Below, piece by piece: positions 24,432-32,415 of a stretch of 64,000 nucleotides of DNA. The position numbers and the translations under genes were made by a program. The stretch comes from Bacillota bacterium (GTDB lineage Bacteria; Bacillota; Clostridia; Christensenellales; SZUA-584): assembly GCA_023428025.1 (NCBI GenBank), contig JAEYZN010000036.1:62001-126000 (forward strand). Direction: 5' to 3'. The stretch's first letter is position 1. Every line of letters begins with the position of its first letter. The notes under the pieces are model-generated. The model did not search any database. It saw only the letters and a list, made by a program, of their open reading frames with translations, and was not told where the DNA came from.

Positions 24432-25052
24432 ATGACAATCGATGAAGCGGCGCTGCAATGCCGTAGCGCCAGCCTGACCGGCTGGGATCTGGTGGCGTTC
24501 GCCCAGTCTCTTGTGAACCGGCAGATGACATATTCGTATTCGAACTCCTTCGACATGCCAAGGGCCGCCTTTGAAAAAGGGCGCGGTTATTGCTGGCATC
24601 AGGCGGGCGCGCTTCAGCTCATATTCATCCGTCTGCGTATCACCAGCCGTATGGTGCACGCGGTGAAAAACGAGTTTCCTAAAATGGTGCGTGAGGGCGT
24701 GGCTCTTGCCCCTCACTTATCCGGGCACGTCTGGTGCCGTGTCACCATGAATGGCAGCGAGAAGGACGTATGCCCCGGCCATCCGGACAACAGGCCGGGC
24801 GTGATCCACTTTAAGCCCGTCTCCTCGGTGCGGAACTGGAACCCGGTTATCGCCTTTTTTTCATACCTTGGCTCCGCCATGGTCAACGCGCGCCGCCTTA
24901 AGGCTTTGGAGAGGCTGAAGCAGCAGCAGGCCTGCAAATGGAACCCGGAACTTTGCCCCTGCAAAAAGAAAAACTGCCCGCGGTACAAAAACTGCGACAC
25001 CTGCAGAGAGCATCACCACACCAACGGCGGGCTGCCCTATTGCGAGAGATGA
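24432..25052 (+). CDS. transglutaminase-like protein with Cys-rich tail
   Basis: A 206-residue protein. The middle part has the order of a transglutaminase-like (papain-fold) site: Cys in KGRGYCWHQAGALQL, His in LSGHVWCRV and Asp in DVCPGHPDN. The C-terminal 40 residues are rich in Cys and His (CKWNPELCPC, NCPRYKNCDTCREHHH), which suggests a bound metal. It has no signal peptide. Whether it is a protease, a cross-linker or inactive cannot be told. ATG 24432 is chosen over GTG 24426, and both lack a strong ribosome site. It is convergent with the NlpC/P60 gene. Confidence 0.7.
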   Translation: MTIDEAALQCRSASLTGWDLVAFAQSLVNRQMTYSYSNSFDMPRAAFEKGRGYCWHQAGALQLIFIRLRITSRMVHAVKNEFPKMVREGVALAPHLSGHVWCRVTMNGSEKDVCPGHPDNRPGVIHFKPVSSVRNWNPVIAFFSYLGSAMVNARRLKALERLKQQQACKWNPELCPCKKKNCPRYKNCDTCREHHHTNGGLPYCER

Positions 25053-25068
25053 TGATATCAGCTGATAT

Positions 25069-25108
25069 GAAAAAAGCGGGCACTGCCAATATGCAATGCC
25101 TGCTTTTG
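25069..25108. terminator. bidirectional terminator between convergent genes
   Basis: AAAAAAGCGGGCA and TGCCTGCTTTTGTTT form an imperfect long stem with A/T runs on both sides. Confidence 0.8.
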
Positions 25109-25132
25109 TTTATTTTCAAGATAATCGGTCTC

Positions 25133-26353
25133 TTACCACGGGCGCCGCGCATATACGAACAGCTTCTTCCATGTGGACGTGGTGCAGGAGCGCTTGACCA
25201 CCTTGCCGTTGCTGGTGGACGCGTCGATCATCATGCCGTCTCCCACGTAGATACCCACATGCCCGATGCGGGTCTTGGCGGACGAATGCCAGAAGAACAG
25301 CAGATCGCCCTTTTCCAGATTGCTCATGGACTCGATCTTCTCCCAGTCGGATACCTTGGCGTAACCGGCCGCATTGTAGCGCCCGCGGGACGAGCCCGCC
25401 TGCTTTAAGCAGTAGTACACCAGGCCGGAGCAGTCGAAGGATTTGGGGCCTTCGTTGCCGAGTATATACGGCTTGCCCAACTGGTCCGCCGCCACCTCGA
25501 GCATCTTGGAGACATTGGCGCTCCTTTTTTCCGCCTGCGCCTTGGACGCGCTGGGCTTGGCGTCCGGCGAATAGATCATATCCAGCGTGTGCTCGCCCGT
25601 CTTGCCGTCCACCGAGAGTTTGTTTCGTTCCTGAAACGCCTTCACCGCGGCCACCGTCTCGTCGCCGTAATAGCCCGTGGTCTTGCTCATGTATCCCAGA
25701 TCCACCAGCTGACGCTGAAGGCTGTCCACGTCCTCGCCGCGCGTGCCCTGCAGCAGCGTATATTTCTTGGCGTCGTCCGAATAGATCAGCGCCAGCGTCT
25801 CCGGTCCCGCGACGCCATCCTGCTGCAGGCTGTGCTGCCGCTGGAACAGCTCCACCGCGTATTTGGTGGCGGGGCCGAAGAGCTGCGTCGTCTCGTCCAC
25901 GTCCAGATACCCAAGGTCGATCAACCGCTCCTGAAGCTGCTGCACGCGTTCGTTCTCATCACCCTTCTTCAGCGTGGGGTCGGGCGTTGGCGTCGGCGTC
26001 GGCTCTGGCGTCGGTGACGGTGTGGATTCGGGTGTTGCCACGGGCGTTTCCGCCTGTTGGCCCGACGCGGCCAGCGGCAGCAGATCGCCGCCCGCGTTCG
26101 CCAGAGAGGCTTCGTTGCCCGGCTGAGCCAGCGCCGCCGCCACATGGCCGGGCAGCAAAACAGCCAACCCCACCACAGCCGCCACCAGAAGGGCCGCCGC
26201 ACCGAACACCGCCAGCCGCTTTTTCACACTGAGCATCCGGAATTTCAGACGCGCCTGCGACAGCCTGCCTCCCGTCCGCCCAAACACTTTCGAACGGTCA
26301 AAATCCATCGCGGCATTTTTCACCGATCTCCTGTATCGTCTTCTTCTGTGCAT
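25133..26353 (-). CDS. membrane-anchored NlpC/P60 endopeptidase with two PG-binding domains
   Basis: A 406-residue wall hydrolase. A basic cytoplasmic tail (1-45) is followed by one membrane helix (about 47-68), a TP-rich linker (102-128) and two peptidoglycan-binding type 1 domains (about 132-192 and 204-262; both have L..LGY and F Q-type motifs). The NlpC/P60 domain (283-406) has Cys308 in SFDCSGLVYYC and His365 in RIGHVGIYVGD. It would cut stem peptides, for instance during division or in spore cortex work. The ATG has GGGAGG 6 bp upstream. It is a single gene with its own terminator. Confidence 0.92.
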   Translation of the reverse strand: MHRRRRYRRSVKNAAMDFDRSKVFGRTGGRLSQARLKFRMLSVKKRLAVFGAAALLVAAVVGLAVLLPGHVAAALAQPGNEASLANAGGDLLPLAASGQQAETPVATPESTPSPTPEPTPTPTPDPTLKKGDENERVQQLQERLIDLGYLDVDETTQLFGPATKYAVELFQRQHSLQQDGVAGPETLALIYSDDAKKYTLLQGTRGEDVDSLQRQLVDLGYMSKTTGYYGDETVAAVKAFQERNKLSVDGKTGEHTLDMIYSPDAKPSASKAQAEKRSANVSKMLEVAADQLGKPYILGNEGPKSFDCSGLVYYCLKQAGSSRGRYNAAGYAKVSDWEKIESMSNLEKGDLLFFWHSSAKTRIGHVGIYVGDGMMIDASTSNGKVVKRSCTTSTWKKLFVYARRPW

Positions 26354-26521
26354 CGCGTCCTCCCTTGGCTTTTCTCCATTTTATAAAAAGACGCGCGTAA
26401 AGGCAATAGTTTCGGGAATAATTGTTACATTTTTTTTACGATTCTTAATATTGTTTTACCAAAAGAGCTTTTTTCGTGCTCATTTATCTGCTGTTCGGCA
26501 AAGTTGCAAGGGTTTTCGGGA

Positions 26522-26530
26522 TGATATAAT
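26522..26530 (+). promoter_or_regulatory. orphan extended -10 promoter
   Basis: TGATATAAT, identical to the element before the M15 gene, faces rightward in the 339 bp gap 26354-26692, where no plus-strand gene is recognised. A 26-codon frame starts at 26540 (ATGAAGGGC) without a ribosome site. A transcript from here would run antisense into the yhhN-like gene. Confidence 0.45.
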
Positions 26531-26692
26531 GAGCCAATATGAAGGGCAAAAACAATGAAAAAGATCAGATTTTGGCGCGCACTTACGCCCGCTCGCCTGC
26601 CAATGGATGGGTTACATGAAATACCCGAAGAAACGTTACCCCTACCTTTGGTCACTTGCGGTCCAAAAACCCGTTTGCGGACAACAGCGCGG

Positions 26693-27352
26693 TCATCTCG
26701 GAGCCAGCATGATGGTGAACGCGATCAGCGCCTGCGCGGCGAAATACGTCACGGTGCTGAAAGGGCCTGCCGCCTTGCTACCCGTCTGCTGCTCTATACC
26801 CAGCAGCAGGTCTGAAACGGCAAACAGCACACCGCCGCCTGCCGCGAATGCGCCGAACAGCACGGACGCATTTGGCGCCCACAGCATGGACAGCGCTCTT
26901 GCGGACATGGCGCACAGCACCGCGATATAGGCGTACAGCGCGGCGACGCTGCGGCCCGCTATCACGCGCCGTGTGTGCAGCAGCGAGACGCCGAGCGTCA
27001 TGAGTGCGGCAAAAAAAACAGCGTCCACCCATGAGGGGGGCGCTATTGTCCAGAAAGCGCTGATATAAAGCCCGTGCGCCGCGGCAAAAGCGATCATGCC
27101 CGCAAGGGTGAAGCCGTCTCCGCGGTCCGTGAACAGCAGCAAGGCGTCTCCCAGCAGTGAGGCGCACAGCCCGCCCAGCACCAGCATATAGTAGCCTTCA
27201 GGCGCGCCGGTGCGCAAGCTGACCGCCACCATCACAAACATCACGCTGGCGGCACATTTGTAAAATACACGTGCGAGCATGCTCTTGCCATGGCGGACAA
27301 ACGCGTACGCGACGGCGAATATGCCCAGCAGCGCGGCGTATACATACGACAC
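26693..27352 (-). CDS. YhhN family lysoplasmalogenase-like membrane protein
   Basis: A 219-residue protein with about seven to eight membrane helices. It matches the YhhN/TMEM86 family, in which conserved Asp residues lie in LLGDALLLFTD and FAVSDLLLGIE, as seen here. TMEM86 proteins hydrolyse the vinyl-ether bond of lysoplasmalogens, and plasmalogens are common lipids of anaerobic Clostridia, so that activity is plausible. Translation seems to start at GTG 27352, 11 bp after the DUF1292 gene, making it the last gene of the ruvX-containing transcript. Confidence 0.85.
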   Translation of the reverse strand: MSYVYAALLGIFAVAYAFVRHGKSMLARVFYKCAASVMFVMVAVSLRTGAPEGYYMLVLGGLCASLLGDALLLFTDRGDGFTLAGMIAFAAAHGLYISAFWTIAPPSWVDAVFFAALMTLGVSLLHTRRVIAGRSVAALYAYIAVLCAMSARALSMLWAPNASVLFGAFAAGGGVLFAVSDLLLGIEQQTGSKAAGPFSTVTYFAAQALIAFTIMLAPR

Positions 27353-27363
27353 GGCCTTAAAAT

Positions 27364-27690
27364 CTACTCCCCGTCCTTTTTGTCGCAGCCGCAGCCCTCG
27401 CCATGGACATGGCCTTCTCCATCCTCTTCGTCTTCATAATAAAGACGTTCAAACTCCTCCCAAACCTTGTCCAGCTTGGCTTCGTCTTCGATGGGGACGT
27501 AGCAGTCGTCTCCGTCCTCGTCTTCCATTATCTCCATCAACAGCACTTCGCCGTTTTCGATGCCGTCCACGGTCTCTTCGGGCGTCAGCGCCACGTAGAA
27601 GCTGTCCTCATAATCGAACGTCATGATATGCAAAAAGCGCACCTCTGTGCCTTCTTCATCGGTGAGTATCACCACATCTTCGTCGCTCAT
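27364..27690 (-). CDS. DUF1292 acidic protein
   Basis: A 108-residue very acidic cytoplasmic protein of the DUF1292 (YrzB) family, with the typical DEEGTEVRFLHIMTFDYEDSFYVALTPEE core. The end is His/Cys-rich (GHVHGEGCGCDKKDGE), which could bind a metal. The function is unknown. In Firmicutes this gene follows ireB (yrzL) and ruvX (yrrK), as here, so the order itself supports the call. ATG 27690 has AAGGAG 7 bp upstream. Confidence 0.9.
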   Translation of the reverse strand: MSDEDVVILTDEEGTEVRFLHIMTFDYEDSFYVALTPEETVDGIENGEVLLMEIMEDEDGDDCYVPIEDEAKLDKVWEEFERLYYEDEEDGEGHVHGEGCGCDKKDGE

Positions 27691-27776
27691 AATATCTCCT
27701 TTTTTAAAAAGTACGGTTTTTCTATTATCTCCCACCGCAGCGGGGTTCTATTCAGACCGTCCTGCAAAGTATGGCA

Positions 27777-28187
27777 TTAAAAGGGATGCCTGTCAAGGTA
27801 CGCGCGCAATATGTAGACGGCGGCCAGCTTGTCCACCACCTGGCGGCGTTTCTTGCGCGACACGTCCGCCTCGATCAAAAAGCGCTCCGCGCTCACGGTG
27901 GTCAGCCGCTCGTCCTGAAACGCGACCTCCACGCCCAGCGCGGTCAGCTGCGCGGCAAATTCGCGCACGTTCTGCACCGCCGGGCCCTCGGTGCCATTCA
28001 TGTTCAGCGGCAGCCCCGCCACCACCAGCGATGCGCCCAGTTCCTTCGCCTTGGCGGCGATGTACGCCGCGTCGCCCTCACCCGTCCGCGCATACGTCTC
28101 CACACCCTGCGCCGTATAGCCCAGGCTGTCTGAGATGGCGATGCCGATGCGCTTCTCTCCAATATCGATGCCCATGATTTTTTTCAT
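27777..28187 (-). CDS. ruvX: Holliday junction resolvase-like RuvX/YqgF
   Basis: A 136-residue RNase H-fold nuclease, the usual length for the family. Acidic residues of the active site are in MGIDIGEKRIG (Asp at residue 8), FQDERLTT and DKLAAVYIL. The family acts on Holliday junctions in vitro and on 16S rRNA processing in bacteria. It lies between ireB and the DUF1292 gene as in many Firmicutes, although a hairpin with a T-run separates it from ireB here. The first ATG at 28187 has AGGT upstream; ATG 28175 is an alternative. Confidence 0.93.
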   Translation of the reverse strand: MKKIMGIDIGEKRIGIAISDSLGYTAQGVETYARTGEGDAAYIAAKAKELGASLVVAGLPLNMNGTEGPAVQNVREFAAQLTALGVEVAFQDERLTTVSAERFLIEADVSRKKRRQVVDKLAAVYILRAYLDRHPF

Positions 28188-28237
28188 GCGTTACCTGCCG
28201 ATTTATTATTTGCAAAGCGGCGCTTTGTTGCCCCATC

Positions 28238-28264
28238 AAAAAAGCCGCGCTTTGGCGGCTTTAT
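28238..28264 (-). terminator. terminator or attenuator between ireB and ruvX
   Basis: On the minus strand AAGCCGCC, short loop, GCGGCTTTTTT lies between the two genes. Just after it, CAAAGC and GCTTTG (around 28214-28227) can form a second stem, so read-through could be controlled. Confidence 0.7.
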
Positions 28265-28317
28265 TATATCATGTTTTGGGCGCAATAAGCTAGACGGTTC
28301 GGCAAACAGTTTTCCGG

Positions 28318-28590
28318 TCACTCATCCGACTTGGCCATATTCTCGATATATACCTTCACAAACTCTTCGAGCAATTCGTCGCGCTCCACGCGCTTGATCA
28401 GCGAGCGGGCGTTCTTATAGTTCGTGATGTATGTGGGATCGCCGGAGATGATGTAACCCACGATCTGATTGACCGGGTCATACCCCTTGTCCTTCAGCGC
28501 GTCGCAAACCAGCCAGATCACTTCGCGCGCCGGATTGCTCAGCTCTTTAGTCAGTGAGAATTTCATCGTCTCGTCAAACCTGGTCACCAC
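28318..28590 (-). CDS. ireB: IreB family regulatory phosphoprotein
   Basis: A 90-residue DUF965 (UPF0297) protein. In enterococci IreB is phosphorylated by the Ser/Thr kinase IreK and affects cephalosporin tolerance. The family signature is seen: [12 protein letters not shown] (Thr-rich, likely phosphosite), [38 protein letters not shown] and ALIKR-type helix [19 protein letters not shown]. The start is a GTG at 28590 with AGGGGGT 6 bp upstream; the frame extends 30 codons further but without family similarity. It is the first gene before ruvX. Confidence 0.93.
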   Translation of the reverse strand: MVTRFDETMKFSLTKELSNPAREVIWLVCDALKDKGYDPVNQIVGYIISGDPTYITNYKNARSLIKRVERDELLEEFVKVYIENMAKSDE

Positions 28591-28740
28591 TGGAATACCC
28601 CCTGTTTTCTTGAGTTCATTATATAATATATATCGGCTCGATTCAAATGAATTAGTAATTTTCCTGCATAATTTAGTCAAAACGTAACGGTTGAAACTTA
28701 TTCGTAATGTTTTTGGACAACAAACAGCCGGGCCTTCTCA

Positions 28741-28772
28741 AAAACGCAACAAAGCCGGTATTGATACCGGCT
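28741..28772 (-). terminator. terminator after the small YtxH-like gene
   Basis: On the minus strand AGCCGGTA, 4 nt loop, TACCGGCTTTGTTGCGTTTT. Confidence 0.75.
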
Positions 28773-28854
28773 CAGTCCGAAGAGAAAAAATGTTTCATGA
28801 CTCTTTGAGTCCCGCAAACCTGCCAGACGGCGCCGGCTTTCGCCGGTCAGCCTG

Positions 28855-29019
28855 TTACAGCCCTGTTTCCGCCATCTTATCCATGTGGGTACTGATCGCG
28901 CTGCGTCCTCTGCGGAAAACCCGCTTCAGCTTCGGCTGAATATACGGCAATGCAATGACGGCCGCCGCCGCCCCGACCATGCTGCCGGCGATCATGCCCA
29001 CTACCAAATGTCCTCTCAT
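28855..29019 (-). CDS. small membrane protein, YtxH-like
   Basis: A 54-residue protein: an N-terminal hydrophobic Gly/Ala-rich helix (VVGMIAGSMVGAAAAVIALP) with the spacing of a GxxxG helix, then a basic amphipathic tail (KLKRVFRRGRSAIS). This resembles the start of YtxH-type small envelope proteins. ATG 29019 is preceded by AAAGGAG at about 12 bp. It has its own terminator downstream and lies divergently from nothing obvious; the 198 bp to the nifS stop hold no other gene. Confidence 0.65.
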   Translation of the reverse strand: MRGHLVVGMIAGSMVGAAAAVIALPYIQPKLKRVFRRGRSAISTHMDKMAETGL

Positions 29020-29216
29020 GATATACAAACACTCCTTTCAAACATTCATCGGTTAATGGTAGTTTGTGCAGGAATCGTCAGATATATCACAGTCATATAT
29101 GCACATTTATCCCATTTTTTGTTTACGCTCTGATAGTTGGCAATGCCGGGCGGATGATTTCCAGCCATCACACAGGTCTACACTCTGCTCCCGCAAGCCA
29201 CCACCAGCTCTTCCCT

Positions 29217-30389
29217 CTATACAAAAGTTCCCTTATCCCGTCGCTGGGCAAACAGCGGAGAAAGCGCCTGCAGGCGCGTCACCGAAGCCGTTATCTTTTC
29301 TATGGCCTCGTCGATCTCAACATCCGTATTGTCCCGCCCAAGTGTAATGCGCACCGCGCCGCGCGCCTGTTCGGTGGAAAGCCCCATCGCCATCAGCACA
29401 TACGACGGCTTGGGAGAGCCGGACGAGCAGGCGGAGCCGGTGGACACCGCAATATCGTCCAGATCCAGATGCGTCAGCAGCGCCTCGCCCTCGATGCCCC
29501 CGAAGCTGATGTTGACATGCCCCGGCAGCTTGCCCGCCGCATCGCCGTTCAGCTGCGTTTCGGGCAGCTCCAGCAGCGCATCCGCCAGTTTTTTGGACAG
29601 CGCCGCCTCGTGCGCCGCGTGTTTGTCCATATCGCTCTGGGCCAGCCCCGCCGCCGCACCCAGGCCCACGATGCCCGGCGTGTTGAGCGTGCCCGCCCGC
29701 ATATCCTTCTCATGGCCGCCGCCGTGCATGAACTTGGCGAGCGAGATGCCGCCGCGCACATACAGCGCGCCGACGCCCTTGGGCCCGTAAAACTTGTGGG
29801 CGCTGAGCGACAGCATATCCACGTCCAGCTCGCCCACATGGAGCGGGATGTGGCCCACGGCCTGCACCGCGTCGGTGTGGAACAGCACGTCGCGCAAACG
29901 CGCGATGCGCCCGATCTCGGCGATGGGCATGATGGTGCCCGTCTCGTTGTTGGCCGTCATGATGCTGATCAGTATGGTGTCCGGCCGGACCGCTTTTTCC
30001 ACGTCGTCCGGGTTCACCCGGCCCTTGCCGTCCACCGGCAGATATGTCACGTCAAAGCCGCGGGACCGCAGGTACTTGCAGGTGTCCAGCACCGCGTGGT
30101 GCTCCACCGCGCTCGTGATGATATGTCCGCTGCCCGCCGCCTCCGCGACGCCCTTTACTGCCCAGTTGTCACTCTCGGTTCCGCCCGAGGTGAAATAGAT
30201 ATCGGCCGGGTCCGCGCCGATCAGCGACGCCACCTGCGTCCGCGCCGTCAGCACCGCCTTCTCCGCCGCCCGGCCAAAGCCGTGCTGGCTGGAGGTATTG
30301 CCGAAATAGTCCTCAAAGTAAGGCCGCATCGCGTCAAACACCGTCTTATCAGTGTATGTCGTGGCGGCATGGTCCAGATAAATCCCCAT
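29217..30389 (-). CDS. nifS: cysteine desulfurase (NifS/IscS-like)
   Basis: A 390-residue PLP enzyme that takes sulfur from cysteine for Fe-S cluster and other thio-cofactor assembly. PLP features are FTSGGTESDNWAVKG, EHHAVLD (His stacking on PLP), HTDAVQAVG and the Schiff-base Lys in LSAHKFYGPKG. The active Cys is in SACSSGSPKPS, on the long loop of group I enzymes. The gene begins 4 bp after iscR, so both are one operon. No scaffold gene (iscU) follows, and the next gene downstream is a small membrane protein. Confidence 0.95.
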   Translation of the reverse strand: MGIYLDHAATTYTDKTVFDAMRPYFEDYFGNTSSQHGFGRAAEKAVLTARTQVASLIGADPADIYFTSGGTESDNWAVKGVAEAAGSGHIITSAVEHHAVLDTCKYLRSRGFDVTYLPVDGKGRVNPDDVEKAVRPDTILISIMTANNETGTIMPIAEIGRIARLRDVLFHTDAVQAVGHIPLHVGELDVDMLSLSAHKFYGPKGVGALYVRGGISLAKFMHGGGHEKDMRAGTLNTPGIVGLGAAAGLAQSDMDKHAAHEAALSKKLADALLELPETQLNGDAAGKLPGHVNISFGGIEGEALLTHLDLDDIAVSTGSACSSGSPKPSYVLMAMGLSTEQARGAVRITLGRDNTDVEIDEAIEKITASVTRLQALSPLFAQRRDKGTFV

Positions 30390-30393
30390 GTTG

Positions 30394-30834
30394 TTACCTT
30401 TTTTCCTTTTCCTGCGGCGCGTCCAGACGCCGGTAGTCGTTCACCATGTCCTGCAATGTGATGCCGTTTATCACACTGTTGATGCCGTCGTGTATGCGCT
30501 GCCAGATGAGGCGCGCCGTGCAGCTGTCCGCTTTTTCACAGGCCGCGTCGCTGCCCGCGCATTCCGAGGGCATCAGCTCGCCCTCCAATGCCACCAGCAC
30601 GCTGCCCACGGATATCTTCTCCGGCTCTGCCGCCAGCTCATATCCGCCGCCCGCGCCGCGCCGCGCCATCACCAGCCCTGCCTTTTTCAGCGCGGGAAAT
30701 ATCTGCTCCAGATACGGTTCGGGCAGCCCCTGCTCTTCGGCGATCTGCCGCAGGCTAAGTGGGCCCTTCCTCCAGGCTTTGGCCAGCTCAAACATCGCGC
30801 GAAGGCCGTAACGCCCTTTTGTGGAAATGATCAA
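30394..30834 (-). CDS. iscR: Rrf2 family Fe-S regulator (IscR-like)
   Basis: A 146-residue winged-helix repressor. The HTH is at about 10-55 (YGLRAMFELA, SLRQIAEEQGLPEPYLEQIF) and the wing in RGAGGGYELA. Three cysteines spaced C-x6-C-x5-C (CAGSDAACEKADSC) are the expected cluster ligands. The start is a TTG at 30834 with GGAGGAG 6 bp upstream, giving the normal family N-terminus (M)IISTKGRYG; the frame upstream to 30870 lacks similarity. It is followed at once by a cysteine desulfurase, the classic isc arrangement, and probably represses its own operon. Confidence 0.93.
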   Translation of the reverse strand: MIISTKGRYGLRAMFELAKAWRKGPLSLRQIAEEQGLPEPYLEQIFPALKKAGLVMARRGAGGGYELAAEPEKISVGSVLVALEGELMPSECAGSDAACEKADSCTARLIWQRIHDGINSVINGITLQDMVNDYRRLDAPQEKEKR

Positions 30835-30890
30835 CGCCGTCTCCTCCGTATTATGCCCCGATAAGGCCATATCGAATGTATTGGCATCAT

Positions 30891-30943
30891 AATCCGATGT
30901 TTTTCATCGGATTTATACTAGGTCTTTCCCGCCTCTTTGTCAA
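30891..30943 (-). promoter_or_regulatory. isc promoter and operator
   Basis: On the minus strand TTGACA (30938-30943) is 17 bp from TAGTAT (30915-30920). Directly after it a perfect palindrome has arms AATCCGATG (30891-30899) and CATCGGATT (30905-30913) with a 5 bp centre. This is the likely IscR binding site covering the transcription start. Confidence 0.8.
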
Positions 30944-31025
30944 GCAGGAATCATGCGCGATCATTATAGTTTTGCCGCACCGCACTGCCAATTTATATTA
31001 ACATCATACAAGCAGCCTTCCCGGA

Positions 31026-31074
31026 CAAACAAAACACCCCGCTCACCAGCCCATTTAAGATGGCAAGCGGGGCG
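31026..31074 (-). terminator. terminator after hsp20
   Basis: On the minus strand GCCCCGCT pairs with AGCGGGGT around an inner CCAT/ATGG stem and is followed by TTTTGTTTG. Confidence 0.8.
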
Positions 31075-31150
31075 CAGTCCCTTTACAAACAATTCTCAGA
31101 GGGATTGCCGTGGGAACGTCACCGCCCCCACGGCTGCTATGGTATTGTCG

Positions 31151-31591
31151 TTACTGGATCTCTATCCGGCGGGTATTGTCCACCGGCGTTTTGATGGGGA
31201 CGGCTACCTTCAGCACGCCGTTGTCCAGCTTCGCGCTGATGGCGTCGGCGTCCACATCTCCCAGGTGCACGCTACGGCTCATCGAGGATACGCGCCTCTC
31301 CCGATGGATGTAATTCTTGTTCTCCTCGTTCTTGTTCTCTTCGCGATTCACGGCGATGCTGAGCGTGCCGTCCCGCAGGTCCAAAGAGACCTCTTCCTTC
31401 TTCACGCCGGGCAGCTCGGCCTCAATGAGATACTCTTTGTCGGTCTGCTGCACATCAAGCTTGAAGCCTTCGCGGACGCGCCGGCCGTTAAACCACGGGT
31501 CGGTAAAGAAGTCGTCCATCATGTTGTAGAAATCCTCGAAGCCTGTGGTCGAAGGCCCGCGGCCTCTTCCATACGGTATCAGGTTTGCCAT
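31151..31591 (-). CDS. Hsp20/alpha-crystallin small heat shock protein
   Basis: A 146-residue chaperone that holds unfolding proteins. A short N-terminal arm (FEDFYNMMDDFFTDPW) is followed by the alpha-crystallin domain (about 45-135: YLIEAELPGVKKEEVSLDL, the charged KNEENKNYIHRERR loop, AKLDNGVLKVAVP). The C-terminal IEIQ is a variant of the IxI anchoring motif. ATG 31591 has AAGGAG about 9 bp upstream; the TTG three codons earlier overlaps that site. A perfect CIRCE operator and a consensus promoter lie upstream, so HrcA control is expected. Confidence 0.95.
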   Translation of the reverse strand: MANLIPYGRGRGPSTTGFEDFYNMMDDFFTDPWFNGRRVREGFKLDVQQTDKEYLIEAELPGVKKEEVSLDLRDGTLSIAVNREENKNEENKNYIHRERRVSSMSRSVHLGDVDADAISAKLDNGVLKVAVPIKTPVDNTRRIEIQ

Positions 31592-31642
31592 TGTGATCAA
31601 CTCCTTTCACATCTTATATTGATGTAATTATGTATACTTTTG

Positions 31643-31669
31643 TTAGCACTCTCAATCGTCGAGTGCTAA
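31643..31669. promoter_or_regulatory. CIRCE operator of hsp20
   Basis: TTAGCACTC, 9 bp spacer, GAGTGCTAA: an exact match to the HrcA-binding CIRCE consensus. It lies just downstream of the hsp20 promoter. Confidence 0.97.
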
Positions 31670-31683
31670 CTTCATCTGATTAT

Positions 31684-31712
31684 TTTATAGCACAATGCCG
31701 CTTTTTAGTCAA
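31684..31712 (-). promoter_or_regulatory. hsp20 promoter
   Basis: On the minus strand TTGACT (31707-31712), 17 bp, TATAAA (31684-31689). The start of transcription would fall next to the CIRCE element. Confidence 0.85.
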
Positions 31713-31868
31713 CGGATGTCATAATTTTTTTACAAATTTTCGGAGCTATATATGAGTGTATGTACTCTCTTTAAGCAACGTGATCGATGGCTGCAAAGCT
31801 CTCCCTCTTGCGCAATTGCCGGTTTTGCGGTAAGTTGGAAACAAATAAGAGATAAGCCGGAGGGGCCG

Positions 31869-32339
31869 ATGGCGGAAGGGAAAACGCCCGAAGAAACAAA
31901 AGTCGTGATGACCGAGCTGGTGCTGCCCGGCATGACCAACCTGCTGGGAAATTTGCTGGGCGGGCAGATGATGCACTGGATGGATGTGGCGGCGGCGCTG
32001 TGCTGCATGCGTCACGCCCATAAGCAGGTGACCACCGTTGCCGTGGAGGCGCTGGAGTTCAAGCACCCCGTGCGGCAGGGCGAGATGGTAAGCGTGGAGG
32101 CCAAGCTCGTCTGGACGGGGCGGACCTCCATGAAGGTCAAGGTTACAGCCAGGGCGGAAAACCTGGCCACGGGCGCCGAAATCGTCACCAATGTCGCCAA
32201 GCTGACCTTTGTCGCAATGGGAAAGGACGGCGGCAAAACGCCGGTGCCGAAGCTCCTCCCCCAGACGGACGAGGAGCGCAAGGACTTCGAGTGTGAAGAG
32301 GCGGCCTATCATGGACGGATGCTTAAGAAATGCCAGTAG
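31869..32339 (+). CDS. acyl-CoA thioesterase (hotdog fold)
   Basis: A 156-residue single-hotdog protein of the YciA/BACH type. Family motifs are LVLPGMTNLLGNLLGGQMMHWMD, with the conserved helix and catalytic Asp region, and VEALEFKHPVRQGEMVSVEAKLVWTGRTSMKV. It hydrolyses fatty acyl-CoA thioesters in the cytoplasm. ATG 31869 is preceded by GGAGGGG; the frame runs 39 codons upstream, but that part lacks a ribosome site and family similarity. It is a single gene facing away from hsp20. Confidence 0.9.
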   Translation: MAEGKTPEETKVVMTELVLPGMTNLLGNLLGGQMMHWMDVAAALCCMRHAHKQVTTVAVEALEFKHPVRQGEMVSVEAKLVWTGRTSMKVKVTARAENLATGAEIVTNVAKLTFVAMGKDGGKTPVPKLLPQTDEERKDFECEEAAYHGRMLKKCQ

Positions 32340-32415
32340 CGAGGCTTCTCTGTACAAGAGTTTTGGATTACGAGATCGTCGTTTTTGTGCAGAACGGCTG
32401 CTATGCCGATTGTGG

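Noticed and set aside
29064..30461. 465-codon plus-strand frame opposite nifS
   Set aside because: Antisense shadow; no family pattern and no ribosome site, while nifS is unmistakable.
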